From: Candidatus Delongbacteria bacterium
GTDB lineage: Bacteria; UBA4055
Length of the DNA stretch: 10,515 nt
Assembly: GCA_003477045.1 (NCBI GenBank)
Contig: DMTS01000180.1
Span: forward strand, 1 to 10,515
Direction of reading: 5' to 3'
Of the stretch, positions 1 to 6,494 are shown piece by piece. Both the position numbers and the translations under genes were made by a program. Numbering within the stretch: the stretch's first letter is position 1; each line of letters starts with the position of its first letter. The notes below the pieces were generated by a model. The model ran no database searches and was not told the DNA's origin. It worked only from the letters and a program-made list of their open reading frames with translations.

Positions 1-918
1 TTTCCTGCGGAATTGAGCCTTGCTGTCAAAAATGGTTTTATAAAACGCCCGGTAGTTGACGAGTATATAGCTTTTTTGAAAGAAATCATAAAAAAGCTCG
101 ACAAAAGCGTTTCTTTTAGCGTACATACACCTCAGGTCATAATCACATGCGATGTGGATTCATTTGAGAAATTCAACAGCGGAAAAACGCTTAAAATGTT
201 CGCAGGGCATCTTATCAAACGGCTCGATCCTGTTTTATTTTCAACAGATCTTGTAAAATATTTGGGAAAAATATTTTTCGGATCAAGAGATCCTTATCAG
301 ACTTTCGTCAGAATTTTTTCAATTGCTGAAAAATTCAATACAAAACCGGTTTTTTTCATCCTTACTTCTCAGGAAGGCCCATACAACGACGGATGGTTCA
401 CTACATCAGAAAAAGATATAGAAATATTCAGAAGTTTAAAACAAAAAGGTGCGGAGATCGGGCTTCATTACGGATATTTCTCGCTTTTGAACGAAAAAAA
501 CATCATTTTTGAAAAATCAGCTCTGGAAAAAAAGTATAATATTAAAGTTGAGAAGGGCAGAGCGCACTTCCTACAGTTAGATATCCGAAGTTCATTCGAC
601 ATTCTGGAAAAAGCCGGGATAAAGGAAGATTACTCGCTTGGATATTCAAGATATGCGGGATTCAAATGCGGAACAGGCAGGGCATACAAGCCGTGGGATA
701 TCGACCGCAAACGGGCATATGAAATAATCGAGCATCCGCTTATCGTAATGGATACTACCTTGTTTGCCCATAATAAACTCAAAAATGCTCAGATTATAGC
801 TGAATTCGAATATTTTATAAACATATCAAAAAAATATAAGACCGATCTGGCAATTCTAATACATAATTCAAGCCCCAGCTCAGTTTTCGAGGCTATGGGA
901 AAAGTCACCAATAATTAA
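1..918 (+). CDS. polysaccharide deacetylase-family protein, 5' end outside the window
   Basis: The reading frame is open to the left edge (it begins F-P-A-E-L), so the TTG at 13 is probably an internal codon and the N-terminal part is missing. The visible part resembles the polysaccharide deacetylase / DUF7033-type family, which adopts a NodB-like barrel and is often found near cell-surface polysaccharide genes. Counting from the TTG, the acidic metal-site motif T-C-D-V-D lies at residues 45-49. The conserved R-D-P-Y segment is near 92-95, a hydrophobic strand P-V-F-F-I-L near 112-117, the I-G-L-H-Y-G strand near 149-154, and a G-R-A-H-F motif near 182-186. Family members usually carry roughly 100 further N-terminal residues. 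The family assignment is fairly secure. Substrate and actual deacetylase activity are not shown by the sequence. Confidence 0.75.
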   Translation, partial: FPAELSLAVKNGFIKRPVVDEYIAFLKEIIKKLDKSVSFSVHTPQVIITCDVDSFEKFNSGKTLKMFAGHLIKRLDPVLFSTDLVKYLGKIFFGSRDPYQTFVRIFSIAEKFNTKPVFFILTSQEGPYNDGWFTTSEKDIEIFRSLKQKGAEIGLHYGYFSLLNEKNIIFEKSALEKKYNIKVEKGRAHFLQLDIRSSFDILEKAGIKEDYSLGYSRYAGFKCGTGRAYKPWDIDRKRAYEIIEHPLIVMDTTLFAHNKLKNAQIIAEFEYFINISKKYKTDLAILIHNSSPSSVFEAMGKVTNN

Positions 919-933
919 GAGAGTAATCCTAGC

Positions 934-1542
934 ATGAATCAGAAACTAAAAATCAAAGAGAACATTTTTAACAAAATAGGAGCCCGGATCAGTGTTCATC
1001 CGATACTGGCAAGCGTTATAATCAGTTTCGTTTCAGCGCTGTACATTTCGCTATTGTTAGTGAATTTCGATAAGATAATAAAACCCTTGAACATAGTATC
1101 TGTCGCGGCATTTATCATACCTGGAGCTTTACTTTGTCTATTCATCGGGTTGTATTTTGGAATCGTGCTTCACAGAAATGAGATAAAAGAATCAATTTTG
1201 GACGATAAGGATTTTTTTTTCCGGTTAGGGTCGGTAGTGTTTTCGCATTCATGGAAATGGGATACGAAACTTAATAAGTTCTTTCCCGTCGTAACAGGGC
1301 CATGCTGTCCTGTGTGCGGTGAATTCTTCTGGGAAGCAGACGGCGCCGAAGACGACAGGCTTGTTTTTAAGTGCAGAAAGTGCGACCACATTAACGCAGT
1401 TCAGCTGCAGGATTTCGGGAAGATCAAAAGCGATGCTGAGCGGACACTTGAAAAAGCTTATGAGCGATTAGAAAAATTTCGTGACAAGTTTAAACATACC
1501 GGTAATAGGACTTCAGATTTGAGCGATGAAAAAAATGAATGA
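934..1542 (+). CDS. two-helix membrane protein with C-terminal zinc ribbon
   Basis: I do not recognise this 202-residue protein as a named family. Two hydrophobic stretches, about residues 22-44 and 54-79, should form a membrane hairpin. A soluble C-terminal region follows. It has a W-K-W motif near 107-109 and four cysteines in two CxxC pairs, C-P-V-C at 125-128 and C-R-K-C at 147-150, which is a zinc-ribbon pattern; an extra cysteine sits at 124. The tail, about 165-202, is charged and probably helical. The gene follows the deacetylase-like gene after 15 bases, and its last 17 bases overlap the start of the HD-domain gene, so the two are probably co-translated. Membrane-tethered zinc ribbons of this size occur in accessory and defence regions, but no function can be assigned here. 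Confidence 0.7.
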   Translation: MNQKLKIKENIFNKIGARISVHPILASVIISFVSALYISLLLVNFDKIIKPLNIVSVAAFIIPGALLCLFIGLYFGIVLHRNEIKESILDDKDFFFRLGSVVFSHSWKWDTKLNKFFPVVTGPCCPVCGEFFWEADGAEDDRLVFKCRKCDHINAVQLQDFGKIKSDAERTLEKAYERLEKFRDKFKHTGNRTSDLSDEKNE

Positions 1543-2119
1543 CAGACTTAAACAACAGCTCGAATTCATCAAAGAGATCGATAAGATCAAGGATATTATC
1601 CGAAAATCAACCCGATTCGCTTCAGATAAGAAAGAAAATGACGCCGAGCATTCCTGGCATATCTGCGTGATGGCTATGGTTCTCGCTGAATATTCAAATA
1701 ATAAAGATATTGATATGCTTAAAGTGCTCAAGATGCTGCTCATTCACGACCTAGTTGAAATCTATGCCGGCGATTATATTTTTTATACGGATAAACAGGC
1801 TGAGAAAGAACAGAAGGAAAAGGAAGGTGCAGAAATAACTTTCGGCATTCTGCCTGAAGATCAGAAGCGGGAATTCATCAGCCTCTGGGAAGAGTTTGAA
1901 GCCAGAATAACACCTGAAGCAAAATACGCCCGCGTCGTTGACAGGCTCGAACCGATAATGCAGAATTACCACAACGGGGGAGATGGCTGGATCGAGCATA
2001 AAATATCATCCGATATGATACTCGATAAAAATTCGATCATCAGAGACGGCTCAGAAGACCTTTGGGAATTCGTTCAAAGCATGGTTGCAGATACTGTCGG
2101 AAAAGGGATAATTAAATAG
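1526..2119 (+). CDS. HD-domain phosphohydrolase (YfbR/HDDC2-like)
   Basis: This 197-residue, probably cytosolic protein has the metal-binding pattern of the HD superfamily. The residues are His42 (in A-E-H-S-W-H), His74-Asp75 (in L-L-I-H-D-L-V-E), and Asp139 (in A-R-V-V-D-R-L). The spacing and the E-I-Y-A-G-D motif after the HD pair match the HD_3 / 5'-deoxynucleotidase (YfbR, HDDC2) branch, whose members dephosphorylate nucleoside monophosphates. The precise substrate is inferred, not shown. Two starts are possible: ATG at 1526, overlapping the upstream gene, and ATG at 1535. The paralogous relic at 4310 begins at the codon equivalent to 1535 (M-N-N-R-L-K-Q against M-N-D-R-L-K-Q), which favours the later start. 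Neither has a strong Shine-Dalgarno, so translational coupling to the upstream gene is likely. Confidence 0.85.
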   Translation: MKKMNDRLKQQLEFIKEIDKIKDIIRKSTRFASDKKENDAEHSWHICVMAMVLAEYSNNKDIDMLKVLKMLLIHDLVEIYAGDYIFYTDKQAEKEQKEKEGAEITFGILPEDQKREFISLWEEFEARITPEAKYARVVDRLEPIMQNYHNGGDGWIEHKISSDMILDKNSIIRDGSEDLWEFVQSMVADTVGKGIIK

Positions 2120-2139
2120 AGCGCTTTGTAAAGTTTATC

Positions 2140-2168
2140 TTGACAAATCTTATTTGCTTTAGTATATT
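2140..2168 (+). promoter_or_regulatory. sigma70-type promoter of the abiE-like module
   Basis: A perfect TTGACA (2140-2145) is followed after exactly 17 bases by TATATT (2163-2168), one mismatch from TATAAT. It lies in the 98-base gap ahead of the antitoxin gene and would start transcription near 2175, about 43 bases before the ATG. It is the best promoter-like sequence in the window, so the toxin-antitoxin pair probably has its own transcript. Confidence 0.8.
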
Positions 2169-2177
2169 ATCTACATA

Positions 2178-2196
2178 AACACCGAAATATGGTGTT
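2178..2196 (+). promoter_or_regulatory. inverted repeat, probable antitoxin operator
   Basis: AACACC (2178-2183) and GGTGTT (2191-2196) form a perfect 6-base inverted repeat around a 7-base AT-rich centre. It begins about 10 bases downstream of the -10 box, at the expected transcription start. AbiEi antitoxins are known to bind inverted repeats in their own promoters through an N-terminal winged helix and repress the operon. This position fits such an operator. The same bases could also form a small hairpin at the mRNA 5' end, but the stem is short. Confidence 0.6.
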
Positions 2197-2217
2197 AAAC
2201 TAATTAGAGAACTAATA

Positions 2218-3009
2218 ATGACAGTTCGTGATTACATAAAAGAACGGCTTTCTTACGAAGAGTATTCTTTTTCATGGGACGAATTGAAAATCAATGTCAA
2301 AAAGACCGATATTGCCCTCAAAAGGGAGCTTTCGAGGCTTGTGATAAAGAGAGAAATCGTCAATTTAAGAAAAGGCTTTTATCTTATCATTCCGCCTAAA
2401 TATTCAAATCAGGATTATTTGCCCATTCAGCTTTATGCAGAAAAACTTTTCAAATATCTGAACAAGAAATATTATCTGGGATTTTATACGGCTGCAAAAT
2501 TCCATGGAGCAGGCCACCAGCAGATCCAGAAAGATTATATAATTTCGATACCTCCTGCAATTTTAGATATCAAGAAAAAATCAATTGATCTTAATTTCTA
2601 TACTATGACAGTTTGGCCGGAGAAAAATATACTGACAAAAAAATCTGATGCCGGAATTTTTAAAATATCGAGTCCTGTGCTTACAGCAGTGGATTTAATT
2701 CATAACCAGTCAAAATTGGGCGGATTGAACAGAATATTTACGGTAATTGAAGAGCTTATTGAGGAAATTACTCTGACTGATATGCAGGATTTACTTTCAT
2801 GGTATCCCAATGTTAGCACATTGCAAAGATTCGGTTATCTTTTGGAGAGATTGGAAGCGGATAATAAACTTATAAAAAAACTCTTTGAGCATATAAATTC
2901 ATCCAGATTCTTTCCTGTTCTTCTCTGTCCTGAACGAGGCAGAAAAGCAGGTTCAGTTGATAATCGCTGGAAAGTGGATATAAATATCAAATTGGAAAAC
3001 GATCTATGA
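2218..3009 (+). CDS. abiEi: AbiEi-family type IV antitoxin / transcriptional repressor
   Basis: This 263-residue protein has the layout of AbiEi antitoxins. An N-terminal winged-helix region (about 1-60) ends in the typical turn K-G-F-Y-L-I-I-P-P at 52-60. The hallmark segment follows at 85-103, reading Y-Y-L-G-F-Y-T-A-A-K-F-H-G-A-G-H-Q-Q. A C-terminal domain ends in a conserved G-x-V-D-x-R-W-K-V motif near 245-253. In characterised AbiE systems this protein represses its own operon and counteracts the nucleotidyltransferase toxin without forming a stable complex with it. The ATG at 2218 is preceded by GAGA at 2207-2210. The stop overlaps the toxin start as ATGA, giving tight coupling. The dedicated promoter and inverted repeat upstream fit autoregulation. 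Length is normal and no damage is visible. Confidence 0.9.
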   Translation: MTVRDYIKERLSYEEYSFSWDELKINVKKTDIALKRELSRLVIKREIVNLRKGFYLIIPPKYSNQDYLPIQLYAEKLFKYLNKKYYLGFYTAAKFHGAGHQQIQKDYIISIPPAILDIKKKSIDLNFYTMTVWPEKNILTKKSDAGIFKISSPVLTAVDLIHNQSKLGGLNRIFTVIEELIEEITLTDMQDLLSWYPNVSTLQRFGYLLERLEADNKLIKKLFEHINSSRFFPVLLCPERGRKAGSVDNRWKVDINIKLENDL

Positions 3010-3797
3010 TACCTAAACCTCAAATTGCAAAATGGAAGGAGCACAGCCCGTGGAAGGAGTTTTACCAGATCGAACAGGATCTTATAATCAGCCGGGTTTT
3101 GGTAGAAATATTCTCAGATGAGTTTCTGAATGAGAATTTAGCCTTCAGAGGCGGAACAGCACTTCATAAATTATATCTAAAGCCTGCTTCAAGGTATTCT
3201 GAAGATATTGATCTGGTTCAAATCAAACCCGGGCCTGTAAAGCCTATATTAGAGCATATCGGAAAGGTTGTGACTTTCTTTGAAGAAAAAAGGAATACAA
3301 AGATAGGCCTGCACGGTGCGAAAGCTCTGTACAGATTTAACTCGGAATACGAACAAATAAGACTTCGTTTGAAGTTAGAGATTAATTGTAAAGAACATTT
3401 TAATGTGCTTGATTGGGAAGAAATTCCTTTTGAAGTTGAAAGCGAATGGTTTTCAGGCAAGTCTAAAATTAGAACATACAGTATAAACGAGTTATTAGGC
3501 ACGAAATTGAGGGCATTATATCAGCGCAGTAAAGGAAGGGATCTTTTTGATCTGTATTATTCGAGCCTGAATTATAAGCTAAATTATAAAAAGATTATCG
3601 AATGCTTTATCAGGTACATGAGTTTTTCAAGCGGAAATGTGCCCGAGAAGAATGAATTTTTATCGAATTTGGAAGAAAAAGAAAAATCTTTGCATTTTAG
3701 AGGCGATATGGAGGCAATACTCAGATCTGACATAGTGTATGATCAGGAAAAAGCATTTGACTGGATAAAGAACGAATTGATTGAAAAATTTTATTAA
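3006..3797 (+). CDS. abiEii: AbiEii/AbiGii-family nucleotidyltransferase toxin
   Basis: This 263-residue protein carries the motifs of the AbiEii (DUF1814, MNT-like) nucleotidyltransferases in order. Motif I is F-R-G-G-T-A-L-H-K at 47-55, and motif II is S-E-D-I-D-L with the D-x-D metal pair at 67-69. A third acidic strand, L-K-L-E-I-N, lies at 122-127. The basic segment K-L-R-A-L-Y-Q-R ending in G-R-D-L-F-D-L spans 167-183. Studied homologues (AbiEii, MenT toxins) transfer nucleotides, in the MenT case to tRNA acceptor ends, and stop growth during phage infection or stress. The tRNA target here is by analogy only. All recognisable catalytic motifs are present, so the toxin should be active. 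Its start overlaps the antitoxin stop by 4 bases. No terminator-like hairpin is visible in the 39 bases after it. Confidence 0.92.
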   Translation: MIPKPQIAKWKEHSPWKEFYQIEQDLIISRVLVEIFSDEFLNENLAFRGGTALHKLYLKPASRYSEDIDLVQIKPGPVKPILEHIGKVVTFFEEKRNTKIGLHGAKALYRFNSEYEQIRLRLKLEINCKEHFNVLDWEEIPFEVESEWFSGKSKIRTYSINELLGTKLRALYQRSKGRDLFDLYYSSLNYKLNYKKIIECFIRYMSFSSGNVPEKNEFLSNLEEKEKSLHFRGDMEAILRSDIVYDQEKAFDWIKNELIEKFY

Positions 3798-3836
3798 GTA
3801 AAAAAGTTCAATAGAGAAGGATACGGAATTCAAAAC

Positions 3837-4280
3837 ATGAAAGATAAAGTCAAATTCGTCAAAGACATAAAGAAATTCGGTGAGAACAAACTCGGATTAA
3901 ACTTCGCAGGATCGTTTTCAAGAATGGCAAAGGGATCATTTTCATGCAACTGGGTCTATGCCTGCTATAGGGATAAGATTGAATCCGTTTTCGGAATTGA
4001 CAGGCCGTTTGAGTTCTATCCCGAGATGGATAAAGCACTCGATAGGCAAAAAGAACTCGATAAGTGGGAAAAATCCGAGCTGAAGAAAAAGATCAACAAC
4101 GCTTTCATTATCAGATATCGGGACTACACGGTTCACTACCCTCTCGCAAAGAAGATTTATCAAAAAAGCGGATCGGTGAAGTCTGCTATGGAAGTATATT
4201 CAAAGCTGTTTGTCAAAGTAAAAACATATAAACAGGCTGAGAAAGCAATAGAGAATTTGAATAAAGAGTATTCTAAGTGA
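3837..4280 (+). CDS. short protein resembling the fused ends of a predicted aminopeptidase (PF10023-like), catalytic centre missing
   Basis: This 147-residue protein is not a recognisable complete domain. Residues 5-56 (V-K-F-V-K-D-I-K-K-F-G followed by L-G-L and G-S-F-S) resemble the N-terminal region of predicted zinc aminopeptidases (PF10023). In those proteins a similar stretch ends in a strand like the N-W-V-Y-A-C seen at 38-43. Residues 60-125, with the invariant-looking K-I-N-N-A-F at 85-90 and the Y-P-L-A-K-K-I-Y helix, resemble the C-terminal region of the same family. The HExxH zinc motif and about 200 central residues of a usual 350-residue protein are absent. I therefore infer an internally deleted derivative that remains open and would lack peptidase activity. 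The family match is from memory of motifs and is moderate. It could instead be an unrelated small protein. It sits between the toxin gene and another relic. Confidence 0.5.
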   Translation: MKDKVKFVKDIKKFGENKLGLNFAGSFSRMAKGSFSCNWVYACYRDKIESVFGIDRPFEFYPEMDKALDRQKELDKWEKSELKKKINNAFIIRYRDYTVHYPLAKKIYQKSGSVKSAMEVYSKLFVKVKTYKQAEKAIENLNKEYSK

Positions 4281-4309
4281 ATGTAAAAGGAACTATTAGG
4301 AAAAGTGAA

Positions 4310-4414
4310 ATGAATAACAGACTTAAACAACATTATCGGAACGGCTCCGAAGAGCTATGGGAATTCGTACAGAGTATGGTCGCAGATACGGTTGCGAAAG
4401 GTATAATTAAGTGA
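4310..4414 (+). pseudogene. 34-codon relic of an HD-domain gene: start fused in frame to end
   Basis: An ATG-to-TGA frame of 34 codons aligns with the two ends of the intact HD gene at 1526-2119 and nothing between. Codons 1-7 (M-N-N-R-L-K-Q) match M-N-D-R-L-K-Q at 1535. The last 24 residues match the C-terminus from D174 onward at 21 of 24 positions, including W-E-F-V-Q-S-M-V-A-D-T-V. By my count the C-terminal part is about 81% identical in DNA, and most differences are synonymous third-position changes. The copy therefore diverged as a constrained gene before about 480 bases were lost. The His and Asp metal ligands lie in the missing part. AGGA at 4298-4301 sits 8 bases before the ATG, so a mini-protein could still be made. 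Confidence 0.85.
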
Positions 4415-4424
4415 GGGAACTATA

Positions 4425-5612
4425 ATGAACGACGATATTGATCTGATCCTGCGCAAAGCGGTACAGATATTTTCAAAAGAAAGTCTTATTGAAAGACTTA
4501 ACAGCGGCAAAACTCTAAAGATTAAACTTGGAGCAGATCCGAGCAGACCGGATCTGCATCTCGGTCACTCGGTAGTGCTTAGAGTTCTGAGAGTATTTCA
4601 GAAAATGGGTCATGAAGTGATATTCGTTGTCGGTGACTACACAGCTATGATCGGTGACCCTTCAGGCAAGAGCAAAACAAGGCCGGCACTTACTTTTGAA
4701 GAGACGCGGAAAGCCGGTGAAACATACTTCGAGCAGGCTACAAAGATATTAGACAAAGATAAAACAAGGATCGAATATAATTCAAAATGGCTGTCGAAAT
4801 TAACTTTTGAAGAGGTATTGAAGCTTACAAGCAAATATACTATAGCTCAGATACTTGAAAGAGACGATTTCAAAAACAGATACGATAATAATCAGCCGAT
4901 CGGAATGCATGAGCTTATGTATCCGCTTATGCAGGGATATGATTCCGTGGCTTTGGAAGCAGATATTGAGATCGGCGGGACAGATCAGACTTTCAATTTA
5001 CTGGTCGGTAGGGAACTTCAGAAAAATTACAATCAGAAGCAACAGGAAGTAATTACTTTTCCTTTACTTATAGGATTGGACGGCGTTGAAAAAATGAGCA
5101 AGTCGCTTGATAACTACATCGGTCTTGACGAAACTCCTGCAAAGATGTTTGAAAAAGCCATGAAAATCCCCGACAATCTGCTTCACCATTACTTTCTGTT
5201 GACTACGGACATTTCTGTTCAGGATTTTGAAAGTTTGATAAATAAAGATATAAGAGAAGCTCATATCGAATATGGTAAAGAAATTATCAGAATGTACCAC
5301 GACGAATCGGATATTGATCAAGCAGTAAAAAGGTACTTTGAGATCGCGAAAGGTGGTATTCCTGATAATATCATTGAAAAAATCATTGATAAAGTGATGG
5401 TGAAAGATAATAAAATAGCTATCGTCGAAGCACTGAAGCATGCCGGATTTGCTGCAACAAACGGCGAGGCGAAAAGAATTATTGAAGGCAAAGGAATAAA
5501 GATCAATGGCGAAACTGTCACAGATATAAAAATGGAATTAGATATATCTGATCCGAAAGTAATACAGTTCGGAAAATCTAAATTTGTAAAGCTGACAATG
5601 GAAATTAAGTGA
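4425..5612 (+). CDS. tyrS: tyrosyl-tRNA synthetase (TyrRS), TyrZ-like branch
   Basis: This complete 395-residue class I aminoacyl-tRNA synthetase charges tRNA-Tyr with tyrosine. The HIGH signature appears as H-L-G-H at 45-48, within G-A-D-P-S-R-P-D-L-H-L-G-H. The tyrosine-pocket strand Y-P-L-M-Q-G-Y-D-S is at 166-174, G-G-T-D-Q at 184-188, and K-M-S-K-S at 223-227. An S4 RNA-binding domain fills the C-terminus, about 330-393. The G-A-D-P-x-x-P-D-L-H motif and the length place it with the roughly 400-residue TyrRS group rather than the 420-residue Escherichia coli type. GAGGGA at 4413-4418 is a strong ribosome site 6 bases from the ATG. There is no room for a T-box leader directly upstream. 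It is the one clear housekeeping gene in the window. Whether it is the only tyrS copy cannot be judged. Confidence 0.97.
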   Translation: MNDDIDLILRKAVQIFSKESLIERLNSGKTLKIKLGADPSRPDLHLGHSVVLRVLRVFQKMGHEVIFVVGDYTAMIGDPSGKSKTRPALTFEETRKAGETYFEQATKILDKDKTRIEYNSKWLSKLTFEEVLKLTSKYTIAQILERDDFKNRYDNNQPIGMHELMYPLMQGYDSVALEADIEIGGTDQTFNLLVGRELQKNYNQKQQEVITFPLLIGLDGVEKMSKSLDNYIGLDETPAKMFEKAMKIPDNLLHHYFLLTTDISVQDFESLINKDIREAHIEYGKEIIRMYHDESDIDQAVKRYFEIAKGGIPDNIIEKIIDKVMVKDNKIAIVEALKHAGFAATNGEAKRIIEGKGIKINGETVTDIKMELDISDPKVIQFGKSKFVKLTMEIK

Positions 5613-5622
5613 GGAAATAATT

Positions 5623-6459
5623 ATGGTTCAAACGGATAAAACAAGAAATTACTACAATAATTACGGATCAAAAGAATGGGACAGACTTGATAAAACAGCC
5701 TATGACAAATTGAATTTCTTATTACATATGGATTTTGTTTCAAAATATTTAAAAAAAGGAATTGAAGTCTTTGATGTAGGCTGCGGAGCCGGAAGATTCA
5801 GCGTAGAATTCGCGGAATCTGGATGCAATGTATCGCTTTTAGATATTTCAGAGGAGCAACTGTTGCTGGCTAAAAGCAAAATGAAAGATTATAAAGTTGA
5901 AAAAAGACTAAAATATTCCGTAATAGCCGATTTAGCTGATATGTCAATGATCGAAGATAATAAATTTGATGTTACAGTTTGCTATGGCGCACCGCTGAAT
6001 TACTTATTCGATAACTATACTGACGGCATAAAAGAATTATTCAGAGTTACAAAATCCGGTGGAAATGTAGTTGTAAGCGTAAACAGCCGTTTAGGCATAT
6101 TCAGAACTCTGTTGGGAAAAGATAATTTCAATATCAATAACTTCTTAGGAAGACCGGATTACTGGATGATAAATGAAGTTCTTAAGACAGGCAATCTGCC
6201 CGAACATCCCGATGTGCCTCAACCGCCAAGACATTTTTTTGTTTCAAAGGAATTGAAAGCGTTATTCAAAAAAGCAGGATTTAAAAACATAAAATTGGCA
6301 AGCAGTCCATGCGTGATCTCCGGATTGAGAAGTAAAGCTGAAGAAATCTATAAAGATAAAAATTCATGGAATACGCTCCTTGGCTTGGAACTGAGATCAT
6401 ATAAGAATGAATATTTGGCTGACAGCGGAGAATTTTTATTGTTAAGCGCGAGCAAGTAG
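5623..6459 (+). CDS. class I SAM-dependent methyltransferase
   Basis: This 278-residue protein has a Rossmann methyltransferase core. Motif I is V-F-D-V-G-C-G-A-G-R-F-S at 49-60, and an acidic residue after the second strand (D74 in L-L-D-I-S) would bind the ribose of S-adenosylmethionine. The strand after D116 reads V-T-V-C-Y-G-A-P-L-N-Y-L-F-D (117-130), where substrate-side residues usually lie. The C-terminal R-H-F-F-V-S and the hydrophobic end L-L-L-S-A-S-K complete the fold. The methyl acceptor is unknown, though members of this type often act on small molecules. The gene begins 10 bases after tyrS. Its GAGGAAA ribosome site (5611-5617) overlaps the tyrS stop, which suggests co-transcription and coupled translation with tyrS. 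Confidence 0.87.
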   Translation: MVQTDKTRNYYNNYGSKEWDRLDKTAYDKLNFLLHMDFVSKYLKKGIEVFDVGCGAGRFSVEFAESGCNVSLLDISEEQLLLAKSKMKDYKVEKRLKYSVIADLADMSMIEDNKFDVTVCYGAPLNYLFDNYTDGIKELFRVTKSGGNVVVSVNSRLGIFRTLLGKDNFNINNFLGRPDYWMINEVLKTGNLPEHPDVPQPPRHFFVSKELKALFKKAGFKNIKLASSPCVISGLRSKAEEIYKDKNSWNTLLGLELRSYKNEYLADSGEFLLLSASK

Positions 6460-6494
6460 CAGAACGGGATGTACAAAAAATTTGAGGTTTAATT

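Noticed and set aside
2124..2137. CTTTGTAAAG hairpin after the HD gene as a terminator
   Set aside because: The stem is only 4 base pairs, AT-rich, and has no following run of T.
5064..5441. 125-residue antisense ORF within tyrS and similar antisense ORFs elsewhere
   Set aside because: They lie wholly opposite well-supported genes, resemble no protein family, and reflect the coding-strand composition.
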